Assembly: GCF_023898315.1 (NCBI RefSeq)
Contig: NC_064621.1
Coordinates: forward strand, 11,344,501-11,408,500
DNA from: Schistocerca nitens
Taxonomy: Eukaryota; Arthropoda; Insecta; Orthoptera; Acrididae
Direction: 5' to 3'
DNA length: 64,000 bases
Of this stretch, positions 51,701 to 63,835 are shown one piece after another. Both the position numbers and the translations under genes were made by a program. Each line of letters begins with the position of its first letter. Within the stretch, counting starts at the first letter, position 1. Below the pieces are notes generated by a model, which did no database searches, was not told the DNA's origin, and saw only the letters and a program-made list of their open reading frames with translations.

Positions 51701-52093
51701 AGTAAACCTGCAGAGGTGCATCGGAATGTAAAACTGGTGACACAGGAAACGCTCAAAACATAGACAGTAAGAAGACTCAGTCTTCCTGTACTTAAGTCGG
51801 CATTGTGACTCTTATATTTAATTCCGATGGAATTTCTCTGTTTCATCGTCATTGTGAAGGTCCAATGAATACAGTAAACCTGCAGAGGTGCATCGGAATA
51901 TAAAACTGGTGACACAGGAAACGCTCAAAACATAGACAGGAGGAAGAATTAGTCTTCCTGTACTTAAGTCGGCATTGTGTCTCTAATATTTAATTCCGAT
52001 GCAATTTCTGTGTTTTGTCGTCAATGGGAAGGTCCAATGAATACAGTAAACCTGGAGAGGTGCATCGGAATGTAAAACTGGTGACACAGGAAA
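47620..52093 (+). repeat. Tandem duplication of 13 monomers (2 x 2237 bp)
   Basis: Units from about 47.6 to 49.85 kb recur at +2237. The monomer at 49.76 to 49.93 kb is chimeric: its left part has CCTGGAGAGG (to 49819) as in the outgoing sequence, and its right part has AAACACTC (from 49859) as near 47.62 kb. The crossover falls in about 39 bp of identity. Rare markers shared by the copies include TGTTTGCTCGTCAATGAG and CATCATCCCTGTG. Confidence 0.88.
48726..50962 (+). repeat. Higher-order repeat copy B6 (2237 bp, 13 monomers)
   Basis: This is the shortest copy in the window: 13 monomers between landmarks. It arose within a recent 2237-bp tandem duplication and is nearly identical to the sequence 2237 bp on either side over the duplicated span. 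It lacks the TTTCGTTGTCAATGGGA box that every other B copy has, because the monomers carrying it fall in the part missing from this copy. The AAAATTTT marker is at 50551. Confidence 0.82.
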
Positions 52094-55000
52094 CGCTCAA
52101 AACATAGACCGTAGGAAGACTCATTTTCTTGTACTTAAGTTGGCGTTGTGTCTCTTATATTTAATTCCGATGCAATGTCTGTGTTTCATCGTCAATGGGA
52201 GGGTCCAATGGATACAGTAATCCTGCAGAGGTGCATCGGAATGTGAAACTGGTGACACAGGAAACGCTCAAAACATAGACCGTAGGATGACTCAGTCTTC
52301 CTGTTCTTATGTCGGAATTGTGTCTCTAATATTTAATTCCGATGCAATTTCTGTGTTTCGTTGTCAATGGGAAGGTCCAATGGATACAGTAAACCTGGAG
52401 AGGTGCATCGGAATGTAAAACTGGTGACACAGGAAACGCTCAAATTATAGACCGTAAGAAGACTCATTTTCTTGTACTTAAGTTGGCGTTGTGTCTCTTA
52501 TATTTAATTCCGATGCAATTTCTGTGTTTCATCGTCAATGGGAAGGTCCAAGGGATACAGTAAACCTGCAGAGGTGCATCCGAATGTAAGACTGGTGACA
52601 CAGGAAGCGCTCAAAACATAGACAGGAGGAAGAATTAGTCTTCCTGTACTTAAGTCGGCATTGTGTCTCTTATATTTAATTCCGATGCAATTTCTGTGTT
52701 TCATCGTCAATGGGAAGGTCCAAGGGATACAATAAACCTGCAGAGTTGCATCGGAATGTAAAACTGGTGACACAGGTAACGCTCAAAACGTAGACAGTAG
52801 GAAGACTCAGTCTTCCAGTACTTAAGTCGGCATTGTGTCTCTTATATTTAATTCCGATGGAATTTATCTGCTTCATCGTCATTGTGAAGGTCCAAGGGAT
52901 ACAGTGAACCTGCAGAGGTGCATCGGAATGTAAAACTGGTGACACAGGAAACGCTCAAATCATAGACAGTAGGAAGACTCAGTCTTCCTGTACTTAAGAC
53001 GTCATTATGTCTCTTATATTTAATTCCAAAGCAATTGCTGTGTTTCATCGTCACTGTGAAGGTCCAAGGAATACAGTAAACCTGCAGAGGTGCATCGGAA
53101 TGTAAAACTGGTGACACAGGAAACACTCAAAACATAGACAGTAGGATGACTCAGGCTTCCTGTACGTAAGTCGGCATTGTGTCTCTTATATTTAATTCCG
53201 ATGCAATTTCTGTGTTTCATCGTCAATGGGAAGGTCCAAGGGATACAGTAAACCTGCAGAGGTGCATCCGAATGTAAGTATGGTGACACAGGAAACGCTC
53301 AAAACATAGACAGGAGGAAGAATCAGTCTTCCTGTACTTAAGTCGGCATTGTGTCTCTTATATTTAATTCCGATGCAATTTCTGTGTTTCATCGTCAATG
53401 AGAAGGTCCAAGGGATACAGTAAACCTGCAGAGGTGCATCGGAATGTAAAACTGGTGACACAGGAAACGCTCAAAACGTAGACAGTACTAAGACTCAGTC
53501 TTCCTGTACTTGAGTCGGCATTGTGTCTCTTACATTTAATTCCGATGCAATTTCTGTGTTTCATCATCACTGTGAAGGTCCAAGGGATACAGTAAACCTG
53601 CAGAGGTGCATCGGAATGTAAAACTGGTGTCACAGGAAACGCTCAAAACATGGACCGTAAGAATACTCAGTTTTCTTGTACTTATGTCGGCGTTGTGGCT
53701 CTTATATTTAATTCCGATGCAATTTCTGTGTTTCATCGTCAATGGGAAGGTCCAATCGATACAGTAAACCTGCAGAGGTGCATTGGAATGTAAAACTGGT
53801 GACACAGGAAACGCTCAAAACATAGACAGTGGGAAGACTCAGTCTTCCTGTACTTAAGGCGGCATTGTGCCTCTTTTATTTAATTCCGATGGAATTTCTG
53901 TGTTTCATCGTCAATGGGAAGGTCCAATGGATACTGTAAACTTGGAGAGGTGCATCGGAATGTAAAACTGGTGACACAGGAAACGCTCAAAACATAGACA
54001 GGAGGAAGAATCAGTCTTCCTGTAGTTAAGTCGGCATAGTGTCTCATATATTTAATTCCGATGCAATTTATGTGTTTCATCGTCAATGGGAAGGTCCAAG
54101 GGATACAGTAAACCTGCAGAGGTGCATCGGAATGTAAAACTGGTAACACAGGAAACGCTCAAAACATAGACCGTAAGAATACTCAGTTTTCTTGTACTTA
54201 AGTCGGCGTTGTGACTCTTGTATTTAATTCCGATGCAATTTCTGTGTTTCATCGTCAATGGGAAGGTCCAAGGGATACAGTAAACCTTCAGAGGTGCATC
54301 GGAATTTAAGACTGGTGACACAGGAAACGCTCAAAACATGGACAGGAGGAAGAATCAGTCTTCCTGTACTTAAGTCGGCATTGTGTCTCTTACATTTAAT
54401 TCCGATGCAATTTCTGTGTTTCATCGTCAATGGGAAGGTCCAAGGGATACAATAAACCTTCAGAGGTGCCTCGGAATGTAAAACTGGTGACACAGGAAAC
54501 GCTCAAAACATAGACAGTAGGAAGACTCAGTCTTCCTGTACTTAAGTCTGCATTGTGTCTCTTATATTTAGTTCCGATGGAATTTATCTGCTTCATCGTC
54601 ATTGTGAAGGACCAAGGGTTACAGTAAACCTGCAGAGGTGCATCGGAATGTAAAACTGGTGACACAGGAAACGCTCAAATTATAGACAGTAGGAAGACTC
54701 AGTCTTCCTGTACTTAAGACGTCATTGTGTCTCTTATATTTAATTCCAAAGCAATTGCTGTGTTTCATCGCCAATGGGAATGTCCAAGGGGTACAGTAAA
54801 CCTGCAGAGGTGCGTCGGAATGTAAAACTGGTGACACAGGAAACGCTCAAAACATAGACCGTAAGAAGACTCAGTTTTCCTGTACGTAAGTCGGCGTTGT
54901 GTCTCTTATATCTAATTTCGATGCAAATTCTGTGTTTCATCGTCAATGGGAAGGTCCAATGGATACAGTAACTGTGCAGAGGTGCATCGGAATGTAAAAC

Positions 55001-56119
55001 TGGTGACACAGGAAACGCTCAAAACATAGACAGTAGGAAGACTCAGTCTTCCTGTTCTTAAGTCGGCATTGTGTCTCTAATATTTAATTCCGATGCAATT
55101 TCTGTGTTTCATCGTCAATGGGAAGATCGAAGGGATACAGGAAACATGCAGAGGTGCATCGGAATGTAAAACTGGTGACACAGGAAACGCTCAAAACAGA
55201 GACAGTAGGATGACTCAGTCTTCCTGTACTTATGTCGGCATTGTGTCTCTTATATTTAATTCCGATGCAATTTCTGTGTTTCATCGTCAATGGGAAGGTC
55301 CAAGGGATACAGTAAGCCTTCAGAGGTGTATCCGAATGTAAGACTGGTGACACAGGAAACGCTCAAAACATAGACAGGAGGAAGAATCAGTCTTCCTGTA
55401 CTTAAGTCGGCATTGTGTCTCTTATATTTAATTCGGATGCAATTTCTGTGTTTCATCGTCAATGGGAAGGTCCAAGGGATACAGTAAACCTGCAGAGGTG
55501 CAACGGAATGTATAACTGGTGACACAGGAAACGCTCAAAACATAGACAGTACTAAGACTCAGTCTTCCTGTACTTAAGTCGGCATTGTGTCTCTTACATT
55601 TAATTCCGATGCAATTTCTGTGTTTCATCATCACTGTGAAAGTCCAATGGATACAGTAAACCTGCAGAGGTGCATCGGAATGTAAAACTGGTGACACAGG
55701 AAACGCTCAAAACATAGACAGTAGGAAGACTCAGTCTTCCTGTTCTTAAGTCGGCATTGTGTCTCTAATATTTAATTCCGATGCAATTTCTGTGTTTCAT
55801 CGTCAATGGGAAGGTCCAACGGATACAGTAAACCTGGAGAGGTGCATCGGAATGTAAAACTGGTGACACAGGAAACGCTCAAAACATAGACCGTAAGAAT
55901 ACTCAGTTTTCTTGTACTTAAGTCGGCGTTGTGACTCTTATATTTAATTCCGATACAATTCCTGTGTTTCATCGTCAATGGGAAGGTCCAATTGATACAG
56001 TAAACCTGCAGAGGTGCATCGGAATGTAAAACTGGTGACACAGGAAACGCTCAAAACATAGACAGTAGGAAGACTCAGTCTTCCTGTTCTGAAGTCGGCA
56101 TTGTGTCTCTAATATTTAA
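50963..56119 (+). repeat. Higher-order repeat copy B7 (5157 bp, about 30 monomers)
   Basis: A long copy resembling B1. The CENP-B-like box is at 52356. The part from about 53.2 to 55.0 kb matches about 30.2 to 32.1 kb of B1 monomer by monomer, including monomers not found in B2. A unit near 51.53 kb has ACCCTTTGAGG in place of AAACCTGCAGAGG, a small rearrangement that removes the PstI-type site. Confidence 0.75.
52356..52372 (+). other. CENP-B-box-like 17-mer (B7)
   Basis: Same 17 bases in the equivalent monomer of copy B7. Copy B6 in between has no such site. Confidence 0.45.
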
Positions 56120-59040
56120 TTCCGATGCAATTTCTGTGTTTCATCGTCAATGGGAAGGTCGAAGGGATACAGGAAACATGCAGAGGTGCATCGGAATGTA
56201 AAACTGGTGACACAGGAAACGCTCAAAACATAGACAGTAGGATGACTCAGTCTTCCTGTTCTTAAGTCGGCATTGTGTCTCTTATATTTAATTCCGATGG
56301 AATTTCTCTGCTTCATCGTCAATGGGATGGTCCAATGGATACAGTAAACCTGCAGAGGTGCATCGGAATGTAAAACTGGTGACACAGGAAATGCTCAAAA
56401 CATAGACAGTATGATGACTCAGTCTTCCTGTTCTTAAGTCGGCATTGTGTCTCTAATATTTAATTCCGATGCAATTTCTGTGTTTCGTCGTCAATGGGAA
56501 GGTCCAATGGATACAGTAAACCTGGAGAGGTGCATCGGAATGTAAAACTGGTGACACAGGAAACGCTCAAAGCATAGACAGTACGAAGACTCAGTCTTCC
56601 TGTACTTAAGTCGGCATTGTGTATCTTATATTTAATTCCGATGCAATTTCTGTGTTTCATCGTCAATGGGAAGGTCCAAGGGATACAGTAAACCTGCAGA
56701 GGTGCATCCGAATGTAAGACTGGTGACACAGGAAACGCTCAAAACATAGACAGGAGGAAGAATCAGTCCCCCTGTACTTAAGTCGGCATTGTGTCTCTTA
56801 TATTTAATTCCGATGCAATTTCTGTGTTTCATCGACAATGGGAAGGTCCAAGGGATACAGTAAACCTGCAGAGGTGCATCGGAATGTAAAACTGGTGACA
56901 CAGGAAACGCTCAAAACATAGACAGTACTAAGACTCAGTCTTCCTGTACGTAAGTCGGCATTGTGTCTCTAACATTTAATTACGATGCAATTTCTGTGTT
57001 TCATCATCACTGTGAAGTTCCAATGGATACAGTAAACCTGCAGAGGTGCATCGGAATGTAAAACTAGTGACACAGGAAACGCTCAAAACATAGACCGTAA
57101 GAATACTCAGTGTTCCTGTACTTAAGTCGGCATTGTGCCTCTTATATTTAATTCCGATGGAATTTCTCTGTTTCATCGTCATTGTGAAGGTCCAATGAAT
57201 ACAGTAAACCTGCAGAGGTGCATCGGAATATAAAACTGGTGACACAGGAAACGCTCAAAACATAGACAGGAGGAAGAATTAGTCTTCCTGTACTTAAGTC
57301 GGCATTGTGTCTCTAATATTTAATTCCGATGCAATTTCTGTGTTTTGTCGTCAATGGGAAGGTCCAATGGATACAGTAAACCTGGAGAGGTGCATCGGAA
57401 TGTAAAACTGGTGACACAGGAAACGCTCAAAACATAGACCGTAAGAAGACTCATTTTCTTGTACTTAAGTTGGCGTTGTGTCTCTTATATTTAATTCCGA
57501 TGCAATGTCTGTGTTTCATCGTCAATGGGAGGGTCCAATGGATACAGTAATCCTGCAGAGGTGCATCGGAATGTGAAACTGGTGACACAGCAAACGCTCA
57601 AAACATAGACCGTAGGATGACTCAGTCTTCCTGTTCTTATGTCGGAATTGTGTCTCTAATATTTAATTCCGATGCAATTTCTGTGTTTCGTTGTCAATGG
57701 GAAGGTCCAATGGATACAGTAAACCTGGAGAGGTGCATCGGAATGTAAAACTGGTGACACAGGAAACGCTCAAATTATAGACCGTAAGAAGACTCATTTT
57801 CTTGTACTTAAGTTGGCGTTGTGTCTCTTATATTTAATTCCGATGTAATTTCTGTGTTTCATCGTCAATGGGAAGGTCCAAGGGATACAGTGAACCTGCA
57901 GGGGTGCATCCGAATGTAAGACTGGTGACACAGGAAGCGCTCAAAACATAGACAGGAGGAAGAATTAGTCTTCCTGTACTTAAGTCGGCATTGTGTCTCT
58001 TATATTTAATTCCGATGCAATTTCTGTGTTTCATCGTCAATGGGAAGGTCCAAGGGATACAATAAACCTGCAGAGTTGCATCGGAATGTAAAACTGGTGA
58101 CACAGGAAACGCTCAAAACATAGACAGTAGGAAGACTCAGTCTTCCAGTACTTAAGTCGGCATTGTGTCTCTTATATTTAATTCCGATGGAATTTATCTG
58201 CTTCATCGTCATTGTGAAGGTCCAAGGGATACAGTGAACCTGCAGAGGTGCATCGGAATGTAAAACTGGTGACACAGGAAACGCTCAAAACATAGACAGT
58301 AGGAAGACTCAGTCTTCCTGTACTTAAGACGTCATTGTGTCTCTTATATTTAATTCCAAAGCAATTGCTGTGTATCATCGTCACTGTGAAGGCCAAGGAA
58401 TACAGTAAACCTGCAGAGGTGCATCGGAATGTAAAACTGGTGACCCAGGAAACGCTCAAATCATAGACAGTAGGAAGACTCAGTCTTCCTGTACTTAAGA
58501 CGTCATTGTGTCTCTTATATTTAATTCCAAAGCAATTGCTGTGTTTCATCGCCAATGGGAATGTCCAAGGGGTACAGTAAACCTGCAGAGGTGCGTCGGA
58601 ATGTAAAACTGGTGACACAGGAAACGCTCAAAACATAGACCGTAAGAAGACTCAGTTTTCCTGTACGTAAGTCGGCGTTGTGTCTCTTATATCTAATTTC
58701 GATGCAAATTCTGTGTTTCATCGTCAATGGGAAGGTCCAATGGATACAGTAACTGTGCAGAGGTGCATCGGAATGTAAAACTGGTGACACAGGAAACGCT
58801 CAAAACATAGACAGTAGGAAGACTCAGTCTTCCTGTTCTTAAGTCGGCATTGTGTCTCTAATATTTAATTCCGATGCAATTTCTGTGTTTCATCGTCAAT
58901 GGGAAGATCGAAGGGATACAGGAAACATGCAGAGGTGCATCGGAATGTAAAACTGGTGACACAGGAAACGCTCAAAACAGAGACAGTAGGATGACTCAGT
59001 CTTCCTGTACTTAAGTCGGCATTGTGTTTCTTATATATAA
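56120..59040 (+). repeat. Last, partial higher-order repeat copy B8
   Basis: B8 follows the B order with the landmark monomer at 56120 and the CENP-B-like box at 57686. Near 58.4 to 58.6 kb two adjacent monomers of the TTCCAAAGCAATTGCTG type stand side by side, a local one- or two-monomer duplication with small losses (GAAGGCCAAGG, GACCCAGG). No further landmark monomer in the same context follows, so the regular B periodicity ends here. Confidence 0.7.
57686..57702 (+). other. CENP-B-box-like 17-mer (B8)
   Basis: Same 17 bases in the equivalent monomer of copy B8, the last one in the window. Confidence 0.45.
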
Positions 59041-62000
59041 TTCTGATTGAATTTCTCTGCTTCATCGTCAATGGGAAGGTCCAATGGATACAGTAAATAT
59101 GCAGAGGTGCATCGGAATGTAAAACTGGTGACACAGGAAACGCTCAAAATCATAGACAGTAGGATGACTCAGTCTTACTGTTCTTAAGTCGGCATTGTGT
59201 CTCTAATATTTAATTCCGATGCAATTTCTGTGTTTCGTCGTCAATGGGAAGGTCCAATGGATACAGTAAACCTGCAGAGGTGCATCGGAATGTAAAACTG
59301 GTGACACAGGAAACGCTCAAACATAGACAGTACGAAGACTCAGTCTTCCTGTACTTAAGTCGGCATTGTGTTTCTTATATTTAATTCCGATGCAATTTCT
59401 GTGTTTCATCGTCAATGGGAAAGGCCAAGGTATACAGTAAACCTGCAGAGGTGCATCGGAATGTAAAACTGGTGACACAGGAAACGCTCAAAACATAGAC
59501 AGTACTAAGACTCAGTCTTCCTGTACTTAAGTCGGCATTGTGTCTCTAACATTCAATTCCGATGCAATTTCTGTGTTTCATCATCACTGTGAAGGTCCAA
59601 TGGATACGGAAAACCTGCAGAGGTGCATCGGAATGTAAAACTGGTGACACAGGAAACGCTCAAAACGTAGACCGTAAGAATACTCAGTTTTCTTGTACTT
59701 ATGTCGGCGTTGTGACTCTTATATTTAATTCCGATGCAATTTCTGTGTTTCATCGTCAATGGGAAGGTCCAATCGATACAGCAAACCTGCAGAGGTGCAT
59801 CGGAATATAAAACTGGTGACACAGGAAACGCTCAAAACATAGACAGGAGGAAGAATCAGCCTTCCTGTACTTAAGTCGGCGTTGTGTCTCTTATATTTAA
59901 TTCCGATGCAATTTCTGTGTTTCATCGTGAATGGGAAGGTCCAAGGGATACAATAAACCTTCAGAGGTGCATCGGAATGTAAAACTGGTGACACAGGAAA
60001 CGCTCAAAACATAGACAGTAGGAAGACTCAGTCTTCCTGTACTTAAGTCGGCATTGTGTCTCTTATTTTTAATTCCGATGGAATTTATCTGCTTCATCGT
60101 CATTGTGAAGGTCCAAGGGATACAGTAAACCAGCAGAGGTGCACCGGAATGTAAAACTGGTGACACAGGAAACGCTCAAAACATAGACCGTAAGTAGACT
60201 CAGTTTTCTTGTACATAAGTCGCCGTTGTGTCTCTTATATTTAATTTCGATGCAATTTCTGTGTTTCATCGTCAATGGGAAGGTCCAATGGATACAGTAA
60301 ACGTGCAGAGGTGCATCGGAATGTAAAACTGGTGACACAGGAAACGCTCAAAACATAGACAGTAGGAAGACTCAGTCTTCCTGTTCTTAAGTCGGCATTG
60401 TGTCTCTAATATTTAATTCCGATGCAATTTCTGTGTTTCATCGTCAATGGGAAGGTCGAAGGGATACAGGAAACATGCAGAGGTGCATCGGAATGTAAAA
60501 CTGGTGACACAGGAACGCTCAAAACATAGACAGGTGGAAGAAAATGTCTTCCTGTACTTAAGTCGGCATTGTGTCTCTTATATTTAATTCCGATGCAATT
60601 TCTGTGATTCATCGTCAATGAGAAGGTCCAATGGATACAGTAAACCAGGAGAGGTGCATCGGTATGTAAAACTGGTGACACAGGAAACGCTCAAAACATA
60701 GACAGTACGAAGACTCAGTCTTCCTGTACTTAAGTCGTCATTGTGTTTCTTATATTTAATTCCGATGCAATTTCTGTGTTTCATCGTCAATGGGAAGGTC
60801 CAAGGGATACAGTAAACCTGCAGAGGTGCATCGGAATGTAAGACTGGTGACACAGGAAACGCTCAAAACATAGACAGGAGGAAGAATCTGTCTCCCTGTA
60901 CTTAAGTCGGCATTGTGTCTCTTATATTTAATTCCGATGCAATTTCTACGTTTCATCGTCAATGGGAAGGTCCAATCGATACAGTAAACCTGCAGAGGTG
61001 CATCGGAATGTAAAACTGGTGACACAGGAAACGCTCAAAACATAGACAGTAAGAAGACTCAGTCTTCCTGTACTTAAGTCGGCATTGTGCCTCTTATATT
61101 TAATTCCGATGGAATTTCTCTGTTTCATCGTCATTGTGAAGGTCGAATGAATACAGTAAACCTGCAGAGGTGCATCGGAATATAAAACTGGTGACACAGG
61201 AAACGCTCAAAACATAGACAGTAGGAAGGCTCAGTTTTCCTGTAGTTAAGATGTCATTGTGCCTCATATATTTAATTCCAAAGCAATTATTGTGTTTCAT
61301 CGTCACTGTGAAGGTACAAGGGATACAGTAAACCTGCAGAGGTGCATCGGAATGTAAAACTGGTGACACAGGAAACGCTAAAATCATAGACAGTAAGAAG
61401 ACTCAGTCTTCCAGTACTTAAGACGTCATTGTGTCTCTTATATTTAATTCCGAAGCAATTTCTGTGTTTCATCGTCAATGGGAAGGTCCAAGGGATACAG
61501 TAAACCTACCGAGGTGCATCGGAATGTGAAACTGTTGACACAGGAAACGCTCAAAACATAGACCGTAGGATGACTCAGTCTTCCTGTTCTTAAGTCGGCA
61601 TTGTGTCTCTAATATATAATTCCGATGCAATTTCTGTGCTTCGTCGTCAATGGGAAGGTCCAATGGATACAGTAAACCTGGAGAGGTGCATCGGAACGTA
61701 AAACTGGTGACACAGGAAACACTCAAAACATAGACAGTAGGAAGACAGTCTTCCTGTACTTAAGACGTCATTGTGTCTCTTATATTTAATTCCAAAGCAA
61801 TTGCTGTGTTTCATCGTCAATGGGAAGGTCCAAAGGATACAGTAAACGTGCAGAGGTGCATCGGAATGTAAAACTGGTGACACAGGAATCGCTCAAAACA
61901 TAGACAGTAGGAAGACTCAGTCTTCCTGTTCTTAAGTTGGCATTGTCTCTCTAATATTTAATTCCGATTCAATTTCTGTGTTTCATCGTCAATGGGAAGG

Positions 62001-62819
62001 TCGAAGGGATACAGGAAACATGCAGAGGTGCATCGGAATGTAAAACTGGTGACACAGGAAACGCTCAAAACATAGACCGTAAGAATACTCAGTTTTCTTG
62101 TACTTATGTCGGCGTTGTGACTCTTTTATTTAATTCCGATGCAATTTCTTTGTTTCATCATCACTGTGAAGGTCCAATGGATACAGTAAACCTGCAGAGG
62201 TGCATCGGAATGTAACACTGGTGACACAGGAAACGCTCAAAACATAGACCGTAAGAATACTCAGTTTTCTTGTACTTATGTCGGCGTTGTGTCTCTTATA
62301 TTTAATTCCGATGCAATTTCTGTGTTTCATCGTCAATGGGAAGGTCCAATCGATACAGTAAACCTGCAGAGGTGCATTGGAATGTAAAACTGGTGACACA
62401 GGAAACGCTCAAATCATAGACAGTAAGAAGACTCAGTCTTCCTGTACTTAAGTCGGCATTGTGCCTCTTATATTTAATTCCGATGGAATTTCTCTGATTC
62501 ATCGTCATTGTGAAGGTCCAATGAATACAGTAAACCTGCAGAGGTGCATCGGAATATTAAACTTGTGACACAGGAAACGCTCAAAACATAGACCGTAAGA
62601 AGACTCATTTTCTTGTACTTAAGTTGGCGTTGTGTCTCTTATATTTAATTCCGATGCAATTTCTGTGACTCATTGTCAATGGGAAGGTCCAAGGGATACA
62701 GTAAACCTGCAGAGGTGAATCCGAATGTAAGACTGGTGACACTGGAAACGCTCAAAACATAGACAGGAGGAAGAATCAGTCTTCCTGTACTTAAGTCGGC
62801 ATTGTGTCTCTTATATTTA

Positions 62820-62898
62820 ATTCCGATGCAATTTCTGTGTTTCATCGTCAATGGGAAGGTCCAAGGGATACAATAAACCTTCAGAGGTGCATCGGAAT
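62820..62898 (+). repeat. 11-bp inverted repeat within the monomer
   Basis: ATTCCGATGCA at 62820-62830 and TGCATCGGAAT at 62888-62898 are exact reverse complements, 57 bp apart. Most consensus-like monomers carry both arms intact. Known variants break one arm: TTCCAAAGCAATTG on the left, TGCATCCGAAT or TGCAACGGAAT on the right. The arms could be paired sites for a dimeric DNA-binding protein or the stem of a long cruciform; neither is shown. Confidence 0.8.
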
Positions 62899-62992
62899 GT
62901 AAAACTGGTGACACAGGAAACGCTCAAAACATAGACAGTAGGAAGACTCAGTCTTCCTGTACTTAAGTCGGCATTGTGTCTCTTATATTTAA
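62821..62992 (+). repeat. Representative 172-bp monomer
   Basis: This unit is close to the consensus I derived by eye; it differs mainly at AATAAACCTTCAG where most units read AGTAAACCTGCAG. Taking its first base as consensus position 1, the landmarks are: left arm of a long inverted repeat at 172/1-10, CENP-B-box-like segment at 20-36, a PstI-type CTGCAG at 59-64 (lost in this copy), right arm of the inverted repeat at 68-78, a short hairpin at 120-138, the palindrome ACTTAAGT at 141-148, and an A+T-rich TTATATTTAA at 163-172. The consensus has five CpG sites and about 42% G+C. Consensus numbering in other entries follows this unit. Confidence 0.95.
62940..62958 (+). repeat. Short hairpin, 8-bp arms and 3-base loop
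   Basis: AGGAAGAC-TCA-GTCTTCCT is a perfect hairpin at consensus 120-138, present in this form in many monomers. Other monomer types keep the stem while changing the loop: ATCAG (254-258), AAATG (82-86), AACAG (2555-2559), CTCA (31662-31665) and CAG (61746-61748), each between AGGAAGA and TCTTCCT. In the AAGAAGAC/GTTTTCTT type (1860-1878) a G-C pair is replaced by A-T. Monomers with ACTAAGAC keep only five stem pairs. Confidence 0.85.
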
Positions 62993-63680
62993 TTCCGATG
63001 GAATTTATCTGCTTCATCGTCATTGTGAAATTCCAAGGGATACAGTAAACCTGCAGAGGTGCATCGGAATGTAAAACTGGTGACACAGGAAACGCTCAAA
63101 TCATAGACAGTAGGAAGACTCAGTCTTCCTGTACTTAAGACGTCATTGTGTCTCTTATATTTAATTCCAAAGCAATTGCTGTGTTTCATCGTCACTGTGA
63201 AGGTCCAAGGAATACAGTGAACCTGCAGAGGTGCATCGGAATGTAAAACTGGTGACACAGGAAACGCTCAAAACATAGACAGTAGGAAGACTCAGTCTTC
63301 CTGTACTTAAGACGTCATTGTGTCTCTTATATTTAATTCCGATGCAATTTCTGTGTTTCATCGCCAATGGGAAGGTCCAAGGTATACAGTAAACCTGCAG
63401 AGGTGCATCGGAATTTAAGACTGGTGACACAGGAAACGCTCAAATCATAGACAGGAGGAAGAATCAGTCTCCCTGTACTTAAGTCGGCATTGTGTCTCTT
63501 ATATTTAATTCCGATGCAATTTCTGTGTTTCATCGTCAATGGGAAGGTCCAAGGGATACAGTAAACCTGCAGAGGTGCATCGGAATGTAAAACTGGTGAC
63601 ACAGGAAACGCAAAAATCATAGACAGTAGGAAGACTCAGTCTTCCTGTACTTAAGACATGATTGTGTCTCTTATATTTAA

Positions 63681-63835
63681 TTCCGGTGCAATTTCTGTGT
63701 TTCATCTCCAATGGGAAGGGCCAAGGGATACAGTAAACCTGCAGAGGTGCATCGGAATGTAAAACTGGTGACACAGGAAACGCTCAAAACATAGACCGTA
63801 AGAAGACTCGTTTTCTTTGTGTCTCTTATATTTTA
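63681..63835 (+). repeat. Truncated 155-bp monomer
   Basis: Start-to-start spacing is 155. Compared with the close relative near 40.77 kb (ACTCGTTTTCTTGTACTTAAG), this unit reads ACTCGTTTTCTTTGTGTCTC: 16 bases containing the ACTTAAGT palindrome are missing, and the remaining base of difference from 172 is the single-base loss shared with the relative. A simple replication or repair deletion fits. Confidence 0.88.

Noticed and set aside
911..59810. Plus-strand open frames of 65 to 87 codons starting at ATGGGAAG or ATGCAATTTC
   Set aside because: Same cause: periodic read-through of satellite sequence, present in only those monomers where a stop happens to be mutated.
62982..62992. Promoter TATA element in TCTTATATTTAA (or TTAAATATAAGA on the other strand)
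   Set aside because: It is simply the A+T-rich end of every monomer. No initiator or downstream gene supports a promoter call.
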